Source: Ruminococcus sp. UBA7477 (GTDB lineage: Bacteria > Bacillota > Clostridia > Oscillospirales > Ruminococcaceae). From it: 10,872 nt of DNA. Each line of letters begins with the position of its first letter. The first letter of the stretch is position 1. Under the pieces are notes generated by a model. The model did not search any database, was not told the DNA's origin, and saw only the letters and a program-made list of their open reading frames with translations. Where the stretch lies: positions 3,895-14,766 of the forward strand of contig DLOT01000011.1 in NCBI GenBank assembly GCA_002479715.1, written 5' to 3'. The position numbers were made by a program, and so were the translations under genes. Shown one piece after another: positions 1-5,482 of the stretch.

Positions 1-71
1 GGCACTTGTGCCTCTGTTTCATTTGCGAAGTCGTATCGCTTTGAGTGTCGGCACGCTTCATCATTGCTAAC
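1..71 (-). other. 5' leader of a transcript leaving the window to the left
   Basis: No open frame of useful length starts here. The stretch lies just downstream, on the minus strand, of the consensus promoter at 72-100, so it should be the untranslated leader of a gene whose start lies left of the window. A short perfect dyad, GGCAC-TT-GTGCC, occupies positions 1-12. No riboswitch class can be assigned because the leader is cut by the window edge. Confidence 0.4.
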
Positions 72-100
72 ATTATAAATCGGAAGAATGCCTATGTCAA
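72..100 (-). promoter_or_regulatory. Sigma-A promoter of hairpin-promoter module copy 1
   Basis: On the minus strand TTGACA (100-95) and TATAAT (77-72) are both perfect consensus boxes separated by exactly 17 nt. Transcription would start near position 65 and run left out of the window. The -35 box begins right after the T-tract of the terminator hairpin at 101-145, the same arrangement as at 5373-5401. Confidence 0.75.
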
Positions 101-145
101 TAAAAAACATAGCACTTTTGACTTTCAATCAAAAATGCTATGTTT
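101..145 (-). terminator. Rho-independent terminator of the solute-binding protein gene (module copy 1 hairpin)
   Basis: Read on the minus strand, the core is a 14-bp stem with arms CATAGCATTTTTGA and TCAAAAGTGCTATG and a 7-nt loop, extended by a few A-T pairs on the outside, then TTTTTTA. It lies about 60 nt past the stop codon of the binding-protein gene. One stem pair is U-G on this strand and would be an A-C mismatch on the other, which supports minus-strand function. Confidence 0.75.
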
Positions 146-204
146 AAAACTTCTATATGCGCATCCACCTAAGGACGGCCTATTTTATGCTTTTAATTTT
201 TCGA

Positions 205-1656
205 TCAGCCCTGAAGCTTTTTGATTGCTTCTTCGATCTTGGCGTTTGTATCGTCAACGTAATAGTTTACACCGTTGATATTCTCGGATACGATAGTTGC
301 CCAAGTCTGAGCCTCACCGCTTGTGTTAGAGGTTGCAACCGCAATGGTTCCGAACGCTGTGCTCATTTCGGTGGAGATAGCGTCATAGAACTCAAATACA
401 GGCTTGGTGCGTGCGAGTCTGTAGCATTCCTCACGCATATCTACCATTTCCTGAGTCCAGCCGTAGTCATCTGTCAAAGTCGACAGACCGATAGTCTTAA
501 CCTCATCCATTGTGCTTGCAATTCTCTTGCAGTACATAAACGCTGCGAAGCCCTCGGGGTTCTTAGCGCCGGCGCAGAGGCAGTAGCCGTCAACTCTTGA
601 AGGCATATAAGGCTCCGAACCGTCCTCAGAAGGCATCGGAACAAACATAACCTCGCCCGCGGAAACATCGCCGAGGTCGGCTGTGTTTGCAAGCGTATCT
701 TCGATCTCGTAAAGTCCTACAGGAATGAACAGAGTAAGTCCCTTGCCCATACCCTCGGAGCCGGAGTCTGTCGAGCCTCTTGTACTCCAGTCATTAAGGT
801 GTCTCGGGAATCCGACGCCAGCCTTGGTCAGCTCATAGATAAAGTCCTGAGCCTTCTGAAGACCGGGATCCTCAAGGTTATTAACTACCTTTCCGTCCTC
901 AATGCCGATCATCGGAACGCCGCTTGTCTGCGAAATAGCGTTCCACCACCAGAAGCCGTCGAAGCCGTACTTTTCGGCGTCGGCGTCTGTGAAGTCAACG
1001 ACCATTTCCTGCATAGCTTCCCAAGTCCACTCGCCCTTTTCATAAAGCTCTGCGGGATCGTCAAAGCCCTCTGAAGCAACAACTTCCTTGTTGTAAATGC
1101 AGATCAGGTTAGGCATAACGTCTATAACGGCAACAAACTTCTTGCCTGCAACAGAGAACTGATTGCAAGCTTCTTCTGCATCCTTCCAGTATTCGTTTGT
1201 GAAGTCAATGTAATTGTCGATCGGCTGGAACATTCCCTTGATAGCTCCCATCGGGAAAGCGTCCATATCGGATGCAGGGAACATATCGGGAGAATCGTTG
1301 GCAGAAACAAGCGAAGCCAGTTTTGTGTAACGTGTTTGCCATGTAGCCTGTACCCATGTGATCGAACCGTTGTATTTTTCCTTAAAAAGCTTTATAGAAG
1401 GATCTTCCACCTTGCCGTCTGTGGGGTTTATGTCATAGTGAGAAAGCCACTTGACTTCGGTATTTTTAAGGGGTTCACCCCAATCAATATTGTCAACCGC
1501 GCTTTCAAGAGCTGAAGCCTTGTCCGAATCCATCTCTACTCCGGGCTTAGTGGTTATTGCTTCATCTCCGCTGCTGTCGCTGCCGCCGCAGGCCGCAAAT
1601 GACAGTGTGGAAGCTAATGCTACCGCCAGAGCCAAAAGTCTTTTTGCCTTGTTCAT
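205..1656 (-). CDS. Extracellular solute-binding lipoprotein, carbohydrate ABC transporter (family 1 type)
   Basis: The product has 483 residues, a usual size for family 1 solute-binding proteins, which bind sugars or oligosaccharides outside the cell and hand them to CUT1-type ABC permeases. A basic N-terminus and hydrophobic stretch end in the lipobox FAAC, so Cys23 should be lipidated and the protein anchored to the outer membrane face. A Gly/Ser/Asp-rich tether follows. The segment TKLASLVSANDSPDMFPAS (about 110-130) is typical of the family, as is the aromatic-rich ligand-facing middle. The ATG is supported by AAGGAGG (1672-1666) 9 nt upstream. No permease or ATPase gene is in view, and a terminator follows directly, so it appears monocistronic. 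The specific sugar cannot be predicted. The family call is firm; the ligand is unknown. Confidence 0.92.
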   Translation of the reverse strand: MNKAKRLLALAVALASTLSFAACGGSDSSGDEAITTKPGVEMDSDKASALESAVDNIDWGEPLKNTEVKWLSHYDINPTDGKVEDPSIKLFKEKYNGSITWVQATWQTRYTKLASLVSANDSPDMFPASDMDAFPMGAIKGMFQPIDNYIDFTNEYWKDAEEACNQFSVAGKKFVAVIDVMPNLICIYNKEVVASEGFDDPAELYEKGEWTWEAMQEMVVDFTDADAEKYGFDGFWWWNAISQTSGVPMIGIEDGKVVNNLEDPGLQKAQDFIYELTKAGVGFPRHLNDWSTRGSTDSGSEGMGKGLTLFIPVGLYEIEDTLANTADLGDVSAGEVMFVPMPSEDGSEPYMPSRVDGYCLCAGAKNPEGFAAFMYCKRIASTMDEVKTIGLSTLTDDYGWTQEMVDMREECYRLARTKPVFEFYDAISTEMSTAFGTIAVATSNTSGEAQTWATIVSENINGVNYYVDDTNAKIEEAIKKLQG

Positions 1657-1744
1657 AAATCAATTCCTCCTTATAAAATAACAACAAATCGTCGTTTTTT
1701 GATCGCCCTTTCTGCCAAAACACAAAGGGACGCATTTCTGCATC

Positions 1745-1777
1745 ATTATAATAGCACAAATTTCAAAGCTTAGTCAA
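1745..1777 (-). promoter_or_regulatory. Likely sigma-A promoter of the solute-binding protein gene
   Basis: On the minus strand TTGACT (1777-1772) is followed after 18 nt by TATTAT (1753-1748), which overlaps a perfect TATAAT (1750-1745) at a 21-nt spacing. The start codon lies about 90 nt downstream. The overlapping -10 choices leave the exact start point open. Confidence 0.55.
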
Positions 1778-1836
1778 GCATCACTTTGCAATATTATCCG
1801 CCCCTTTATTTGGCTATGTTGCACAATCTTCACTTA

Positions 1837-1870
1837 TGAAAACGTTTAATCTTTTATGATAACGTTTTCG
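1837..1870. promoter_or_regulatory. Tandem LacI/CcpA-type operator pair
   Basis: Two sites, TGAAAACGTTTAAT (1837-1850) and TGATAACGTTTTCG (1857-1870), each carry a palindromic AACGTT core with the central CG typical of LacI-family and catabolite-responsive (cre) sites. Their centres are 20 bp apart, close to two helical turns, so bound dimers would face the same side of the DNA. They lie about 60-95 bp upstream of the -35 box, a position more typical of activation or looping than of direct promoter blocking. Confidence 0.5.
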
Positions 1871-1929
1871 CAGCGGCATATTTTATCGCTGCCAAGCTAT
1901 TTTTTGCGTCTTTTCGGTGTCAATTCACA

Positions 1930-1946
1930 AAAAGTTTACAACTTTT
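1930..1946. promoter_or_regulatory. Small dyad of unknown role
   Basis: AAAAGTT-TAC-AACTTTT is a perfect 7-3-7 inverted repeat upstream of the solute-binding protein promoter. It could be a further regulator site. It is AT-rich, and a chance occurrence is possible. Confidence 0.25.
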
Positions 1947-2038
1947 CGTCGCAAATCAACCAACCAACGAACCAAACCCTTGTTCAGAACGCAAATTCCG
2001 GACATCTTCAAGCAGGAAAGCCTGGCAAAAAGCGATCA

Positions 2039-3100
2039 TCACTCCTGCCAGATACGATCACCAAGTGTAGAGATAAACGCAGTCAGCTCCTCAGCCATTT
2101 CGTATTGCTCATAAATCCTCGGGTGACCGGGAGTAGCGGCACCTGTACGCTTGAACATATAATGATAGATCTCGACAAAGCCCTCACTGTCAAGCTCGTT
2201 TCTGATCTCTTCGACCGCCGCGTCCCACTCACTGTCATGGCACAGTACCGTAAGCAAAAGAATAAACACCGCCTTGGGGTAGTGCGAGCGAAGATCCTCA
2301 AGTATCTTTTTGTAGCGGTCTTTCCATTTTGTTCTGAAATCAGGGTTTCTTATATCGTTATCCGAACGGCCTCCCTCGCGGTGCGGATCGTTCTGACCGA
2401 CTGCAAACAAAACAACGTTCGGCACATAGCTTTCAAAATCCCATTCCGAATAGCCTGCCTCCGGGAAATACGCTGTCTTGTTGTAAACCGTTTCCATGCC
2501 GATGCAATCGGGCGAATGAAAATACCCGGTGTCATCGAAAATAGCTATCCCTCCCTGAGCCACATTGTGAAGCTGCGCTTTAAGATTGCGGGCTGTTATC
2601 ATCGAGTAGGAATACCATGCGTTATCATAAACGCCCCGCGAGTCGTCGGGATCGCATTTTCCCGTATTCTCAACCGCCTCAACGACCGCTCCCGCCGAGA
2701 CCGAGTCACCGAAGCATTCGATCTTGCGCTCAGGCTTTGGCAAAGGCGGCAATATCTCTCCGTCGATTTCAAATCCCAAAAACTCAAACCAGTGTGATCC
2801 GTCCTGCCTCTTGAACAGAATAAGCTCATGCTCCTTGTTCTCCAGACCGTCTGCTATGTCAAGCTCTATCGGCTCCTCGGCATGCTCAAAAGTGATCTTG
2901 AACTGCCGTCCGTCGATCAGCACACCCAGCTCCTGAACGTTATAAACCTTATGGTTTCTGATCCTCGCTTTTGCGGCTGTTCCTTTAAACCTCACTGTCA
3001 CCGACGACCCCGGGAAGAAAAATCTCGGTTCTTCGGGGTTTGAAAAATCAATACGCCCCATGTAGGAGAGCGCTTTATCGTTTGCTGCGATCTTATTCAT
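2039..3100 (-). CDS. Cytoplasmic SGNH esterase, CE2-like two-domain acetyl esterase
   Basis: The 353-residue product has a beta-sandwich-like N-terminal part (about 10-120) and an SGNH hydrolase part (about 125-353), the domain order of carbohydrate esterase family 2, whose members deacetylate polysaccharides or oligosaccharides. Visible SGNH blocks are GDSVSAG with Ser133, a block II glycine in AQGGIAIF (183-184), GQND with Asn237, and GHPR with His326. As in several CE2 enzymes, no clear Asp precedes the His in a DxxH motif, so a Ser-His dyad is plausible. There is no signal peptide, which implies action on imported acetylated oligosaccharides. The ATG is preceded by AAAGGA at 8 nt. The gene is divergent from the surface esterase at 3319. 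Hydrolase family is sure; CE2 assignment is likely; substrate is unknown. Confidence 0.85.
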   Translation of the reverse strand: MNKIAANDKALSYMGRIDFSNPEEPRFFFPGSSVTVRFKGTAAKARIRNHKVYNVQELGVLIDGRQFKITFEHAEEPIELDIADGLENKEHELILFKRQDGSHWFEFLGFEIDGEILPPLPKPERKIECFGDSVSAGAVVEAVENTGKCDPDDSRGVYDNAWYSYSMITARNLKAQLHNVAQGGIAIFDDTGYFHSPDCIGMETVYNKTAYFPEAGYSEWDFESYVPNVVLFAVGQNDPHREGGRSDNDIRNPDFRTKWKDRYKKILEDLRSHYPKAVFILLLTVLCHDSEWDAAVEEIRNELDSEGFVEIYHYMFKRTGAATPGHPRIYEQYEMAEELTAFISTLGDRIWQE

Positions 3101-3147
3101 ATGCCTTATCCTTTCAAATTTTTTTGTGCCGTGACCGGCTTGTAAAT

Positions 3148-3176
3148 ATTGTAAAGCGAAAAAAGACGCTTGTCAA
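3148..3176 (-). promoter_or_regulatory. Sigma-A promoter of the CE2-like esterase gene
   Basis: TTGACA (3176-3171) and TACAAT (3153-3148) on the minus strand are separated by 17 nt. The expected start is near 3141, giving a leader of about 40 nt before the ATG at 3100. Confidence 0.7.
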
Positions 3177-3227
3177 GAAAGTAATCGTTTACTCTTTGAA
3201 AAAACTTTTAATAGTGAAAAAACCCTC

Positions 3228-3256
3228 TTGCAATCTGCGGAAAATAGTGTTACTAT
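3228..3256 (+). promoter_or_regulatory. Likely sigma-A promoter of the surface SGNH lipoprotein gene
   Basis: TTGCAA (3228-3233) and TACTAT (3251-3256) are separated by 17 nt on the plus strand, about 55 nt before the start codon at 3319. The boxes each differ from consensus by one base. The -35 boxes of this promoter and of the divergent promoter at 3148-3176 are only about 50 bp apart. Confidence 0.55.
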
Positions 3257-3257
3257 T
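3243..3257. promoter_or_regulatory. Operator-like dyad over the -10 box
   Basis: AATAGT-GTT-ACTATT is a perfect 6-3-6 inverted repeat that covers the -10 box at 3251-3256, where a bound protein would block transcription. The half-site AATAGTG also occurs at 3210-3216, 33 bp upstream, about three helical turns away. The regulator is not identified. Confidence 0.35.
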
Positions 3258-3318
3258 AAATCAGGAAGCCGAGCGCGGCGGCGAATTTTCCGCGTATTTT
3301 AACGAAAGGGATGTACTT

Positions 3319-4677
3319 ATGAAAAAGAAATTGTTTGCTTATCTTTGCGCGCTTTGTATGTGCGGCTCAGTTATGTCAGCCTGCGGTGACAGCAACTCAA
3401 GCTCAACCGCCGATACTCCTTCTTCGTCGGAAGCCGACAGCTCACTGACGGACAGCTCCACACCGGATGCTTCTGCGCCGGATTCTTCCGCGCCGGATTC
3501 TTCAACACCCGATGAACCCGTAACGCCTATAGATGTTACACAGGGAGCGACCGATGAGATGCTCGAGAGGGCGTATATCTATAACGGCGATCTTTCAAGG
3601 CTTGCGGCAGTTATCTCCAGAGCGCAGGCGGATGTCAGCAACATCACCAACATATGCTACTTCGGCGACTCAATTTCCGCAGGCTCGGGCGCTAAAAACA
3701 GCAACAAGGCCTACGCTACACTTTTCTATAAGTGGTGGAGCGACAACATCAGCGTCGGTGTTCAGCAGTTCAACGAGAGCATAGGCGCAACGGACTCATA
3801 TCTCGCCGTTCACAGATTTCAGGGAGATGTTGCCGAGCTTGACTGTATGGATTGGGTCGACGGAATCCAAAGCCCCGACATCATCATCATCGAATATATC
3901 AACGACGCCAACACCGAATTTTATAAGGAAACTATGGAAAGCCTCGTAAGAAAGGCTCTCGCCCTGCCGGGAGATCCCGCAGTAATTATTCTCGAGCCGA
4001 CCTGTCAGGACGGTTCTTCGCCGCAGACACAGCACCTTGAGATCGCGAAGAAATATAACATTCCGTTTATTTCCTACCATGACGCTGTTATGCCCGAGAT
4101 CGAGAAAGGCGCATTCGCTTGGGAGGATATCTCAAACGACACCGTTCACCCCAACGACGCCGGTCATGCCATGATAGCTCAGATGCTTGAAGGACTGGTT
4201 AACTACACTATCGAAAACATGGATACGATCGGCACTGAGGTCACACCTTTTGATCCGTCCTCCGAAAGCCTGACAGGCGACAAATACGCCAACGCAGAGC
4301 GCTCCGACAGAAAACGTCCGCTCGACAAGGTCGTATGCACTGACGAAGGAACATTCACGAAAAATTCCGGCAAGCAGTGGCCGTATATCAACGACTATGC
4401 GACTTATAACGGCGGAAGCACTACCTGGGAGATCGAAGCCAAGAACATCGGTATCGCCTACTACAGAACAACAAACGGCTTGACCGGAAAGGCAACCGTT
4501 ACTGTTGACGGAGTTGAAGTTGCAACTCTCGACGGAGACTTCCCGGGAGGCTGGGGCAACTATGCCGCGATTTGCAGTGTTTATGAGGGTGAAGAGGTCG
4601 CCAAGCACACTGTTACGGTTTCTCTCCCCGAGGGCGAAGCCGACGACTTCTATATTCTCAGCTGGCTGATCTCCTGA
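3319..4677 (+). CDS. Surface lipoprotein SGNH/GDSL esterase with C-terminal beta-sandwich domain
   Basis: The 452-residue product is a predicted acetyl esterase on the outer membrane face. The lipobox MSAC places the lipidated Cys at residue 22. A Ser/Thr/Pro/Asp-rich linker runs to about residue 65. The SGNH domain shows GDSISAG with Ser118, IEYINDAN with Asn195 in place of the usual GxND, and DTVHPND with Asp274 and His277. A beta-rich region of about 110 residues closes the protein (about 340-452). The start is chosen at 3319 because AAAGGG (3305-3310) lies 8 nt upstream and the lipoprotein signal begins there; the frame is open further upstream, but that part overlaps the promoter region. 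A terminator hairpin follows about 70 nt after the stop. It likely works with the divergent cytoplasmic esterase. Substrate is unknown. Confidence 0.87.
   Translation: MKKKLFAYLCALCMCGSVMSACGDSNSSSTADTPSSSEADSSLTDSSTPDASAPDSSAPDSSTPDEPVTPIDVTQGATDEMLERAYIYNGDLSRLAAVISRAQADVSNITNICYFGDSISAGSGAKNSNKAYATLFYKWWSDNISVGVQQFNESIGATDSYLAVHRFQGDVAELDCMDWVDGIQSPDIIIIEYINDANTEFYKETMESLVRKALALPGDPAVIILEPTCQDGSSPQTQHLEIAKKYNIPFISYHDAVMPEIEKGAFAWEDISNDTVHPNDAGHAMIAQMLEGLVNYTIENMDTIGTEVTPFDPSSESLTGDKYANAERSDRKRPLDKVVCTDEGTFTKNSGKQWPYINDYATYNGGSTTWEIEAKNIGIAYYRTTNGLTGKATVTVDGVEVATLDGDFPGGWGNYAAICSVYEGEEVAKHTVTVSLPEGEADDFYILSWLIS
3460..3504 (+). repeat. Three 15-bp tandem repeats in the lipoprotein linker
   Basis: The consecutive units ACACCGGATGCTTCT, GCGCCGGATTCTTCC and GCGCCGGATTCTTCA encode TPDAS, APDSS and APDSS (residues 48-62), then a partial TPDE. 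They form a flexible surface linker. The second and third units differ at one base, so the linker length could vary by slippage between strains. Confidence 0.8.
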
Positions 4678-4732
4678 GCATAAAGAGCATAAAGGTTTAA
4701 CCTAAAGAGCCTAATCACATGGCAGTGATACT

Positions 4733-4847
4733 CATATAGAAATTTTTAGCCATAGTATTTCTGATTATAAGTCAAAAATACTATGGCTTTTCTGTTGACA
4801 ATGTAAAGGCTTTGATGTAAAACCATTACTAAAACAAGCCGATATTG
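4733..4847 (+). repeat. Hairpin-promoter repeat module, copy 2 (degenerate promoter)
   Basis: This copy reads on the plus strand: CATATAGAA (4733-4741), the 35-nt core hairpin (4751-4785), a T-tract, TTGACA (4795-4800), then a 17-nt spacer and TAAAAC where copy 3 has TATAAT. By ungapped hand alignment 4751-4847 matches the minus strand of 5445-5349 at about 72 of 97 positions, including 14 of 17 in the promoter spacer and 16 of 24 past the -10 box. It points towards the 3' end of the GNAT gene and would drive only antisense transcription. Confidence 0.65.
4748..4794 (+). terminator. Terminator of the surface esterase gene (module copy 2 hairpin)
   Basis: A 17-bp stem (arms 4748-4764 and 4772-4788, one C-A mismatch at 4761/4775) with loop TTATAAG is followed by a short T-rich tail TTTTCTG. 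It stands about 70 nt after the stop codon at 4677. The stem flanked by AGCC/GGCT is the G-C anchored base expected of an intrinsic terminator. The hairpin lies between convergent genes. Confidence 0.7.
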
Positions 4848-4851
4848 TTAT

Positions 4852-5334
4852 TTACAATTCCTTTACCATGTATCCGCAGGTGAATGGAAAGAAGTCAAAC
4901 TTTTCAATTCCGATATGCAGAAAGCCGTGATTTTCATACCATTTTCGTAGCACTTGGTTTTCTTCAACAATCCCGATCTTTATCCTCTTGCAATTCATTT
5001 TTCCGGCATTGACAAATGCGTTTTCCAATAATTTTTGCCCGAGCTTGTTGTGTCTGTATTCGGGGAGAACACACAGATTGTTCAGCTCACATTCCTGATT
5101 GTCCTGTAAAAGCAAAGAATAATATCCTACAATTCTATTGCCCTCAAAATAACCATACATCGGACGATGTTCGCAAGTCAACTGCCAATACAAACGTTCA
5201 TATGTAGTTGCAAAAGCCGTAAATCTCGGCGCATTTTCTTCTGTAAATCCAAATTCGTTTGCAACTGTTCCAAAACTGTCCCGGATTACTTTCACGCATT
5301 GTTCAATATCATCCCGGCTGATTTCTTTTATCAT
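4852..5334 (-). CDS. GNAT family N-acetyltransferase
   Basis: The 160-residue product has the size and pattern of a single-domain GNAT enzyme, which moves an acetyl group from acetyl-CoA to an amine. The CoA-binding motif A is visible as LCVLPEYRHNKLGQKLLENA (about 91-110); the first glycine of the usual RxxGxG pattern is changed. The later segment ENQVLRKWYENHGF (about 125-138) is the standard motif B. The start has a strong GGAGGT 6 nt upstream and a consensus promoter at 5373-5401. The gene is more AT-rich than its neighbours, stands alone against a different functional background and is bracketed by inverted copies of a repeat module, all suggesting acquisition. The acceptor substrate cannot be inferred. 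Confidence 0.9.
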   Translation of the reverse strand: MIKEISRDDIEQCVKVIRDSFGTVANEFGFTEENAPRFTAFATTYERLYWQLTCEHRPMYGYFEGNRIVGYYSLLLQDNQECELNNLCVLPEYRHNKLGQKLLENAFVNAGKMNCKRIKIGIVEENQVLRKWYENHGFLHIGIEKFDFFPFTCGYMVKEL

Positions 5335-5372
5335 ATCAACACCTCCGCAAATCCCGATTTATCTTAGAAATG

Positions 5373-5401
5373 ATTATACATCAAATCCGTTACACTGTCA
5401 A
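5373..5401 (-). promoter_or_regulatory. Consensus sigma-A promoter of the GNAT gene
   Basis: TTGACA (5401-5396) and TATAAT (5378-5373) on the minus strand are perfect boxes 17 nt apart. Transcription should start near 5366, about 30 nt before the ATG at 5334. The -35 box starts one base after the T-tract of the upstream terminator, leaving no room for another element between them. Confidence 0.8.
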
Positions 5402-5402
5402 T

Positions 5403-5447
5403 AAAAACGCCATAGCACTTTTGACCGAAAATCACAAGCGCTATGGC
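5403..5447 (-). terminator. Terminator of the surface-protein gene run (module copy 3 hairpin)
   Basis: On the minus strand the stem pairs 5447-5432 with 5424-5409 around a 7-nt loop and is followed by GTTTTT. One pair is G-U on this strand and one internal pair is a G-A mismatch. It starts about 36 nt past the stop codon of the beta-helix gene and should end transcripts from the esterase, von Willebrand A and beta-helix genes. Confidence 0.7.
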
Positions 5448-5482
5448 TGAAACTTTTTGTACAATAAACCTATGAGAAATAA

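Larger units (their letters stand above)
72..159 (-). repeat. Hairpin-promoter repeat module, copy 1
   Basis: The module starts on the minus strand with CATATAGAA (159-151), continues with the 35-nt core hairpin (142-108) and a T-tract, and ends in the TTGACA/TATAAT promoter. It shares CATATAGAA, the hairpin and the -35 box with copy 2 (4733-4847, +), and the hairpin, T-tract and full promoter with copy 3 (5349-5461, -). Its 17-nt promoter spacer is unrelated to that of the other copies, so similarity ends at the -35 box apart from the -10 itself. Confidence 0.65.
1657..2038. other. 382-bp intergenic control region upstream of the solute-binding protein gene
   Basis: No protein or RNA gene is supported here. 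From right to left, which is the direction of transcription, it holds the 3' trailer of the CE2-like esterase gene, a small dyad (1930-1946), two operator-like sites (1837-1870), a promoter (1745-1777) and a leader of about 85 nt. The leader contains a 6-bp stem CCCTTT/AAAGGG with a 12-nt loop (1706-1729) and the ribosome binding site. I see no convincing terminator for the esterase gene; a 6-bp CTGGCA/TGCCAG stem (2022-2051) overlaps its stop codon but lacks a T-tract. Confidence 0.6.
5349..5461 (-). repeat. Hairpin-promoter repeat module, copy 3
   Basis: On the minus strand this copy begins near TACAAAAAGTTTCAGC, then has the 35-nt core hairpin (5445-5411), GCGTTTTTA, TTGACA and TATAAT. It continues with similarity to copy 2 for about 24 nt past the -10 box, up to the GNAT ribosome binding site. 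It is the functional-looking copy, placed between the beta-helix gene and the GNAT gene it should transcribe. Copy 2 lies on the other side of GNAT in inverted orientation. Confidence 0.65.

Noticed and set aside
1..65. Possible riboswitch in the truncated leader
   Set aside because: A GAGGCAC-like stretch hints at structured RNA, but too little of it is in the window and no class-specific core can be matched.
2022..2051. CTGGCA/TGCCAG stem as terminator of the CE2-like esterase gene
   Set aside because: The stem is only 6 bp, has a long loop, overlaps the stop codon and is not followed by a T-tract.
1856..2797. Long plus-strand open frame of 313 codons
   Set aside because: It lies mostly antisense to the CE2-like esterase, whose catalytic motifs are intact. 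Its protein is rich in Arg/Ile with no recognisable domain and it has no ribosome binding site.
3040..3318. Upstream extension of the surface esterase reading frame
   Set aside because: The extension overlaps the promoter region and the divergent gene. A lipoprotein signal and a well-placed AAAGGG identify 3319 as the start.
4733..5461. Integron-type gene cassette with attC site
   Set aside because: The hairpins lack the GTTRRRY ends of attC recombination sites, and no integrase is present.
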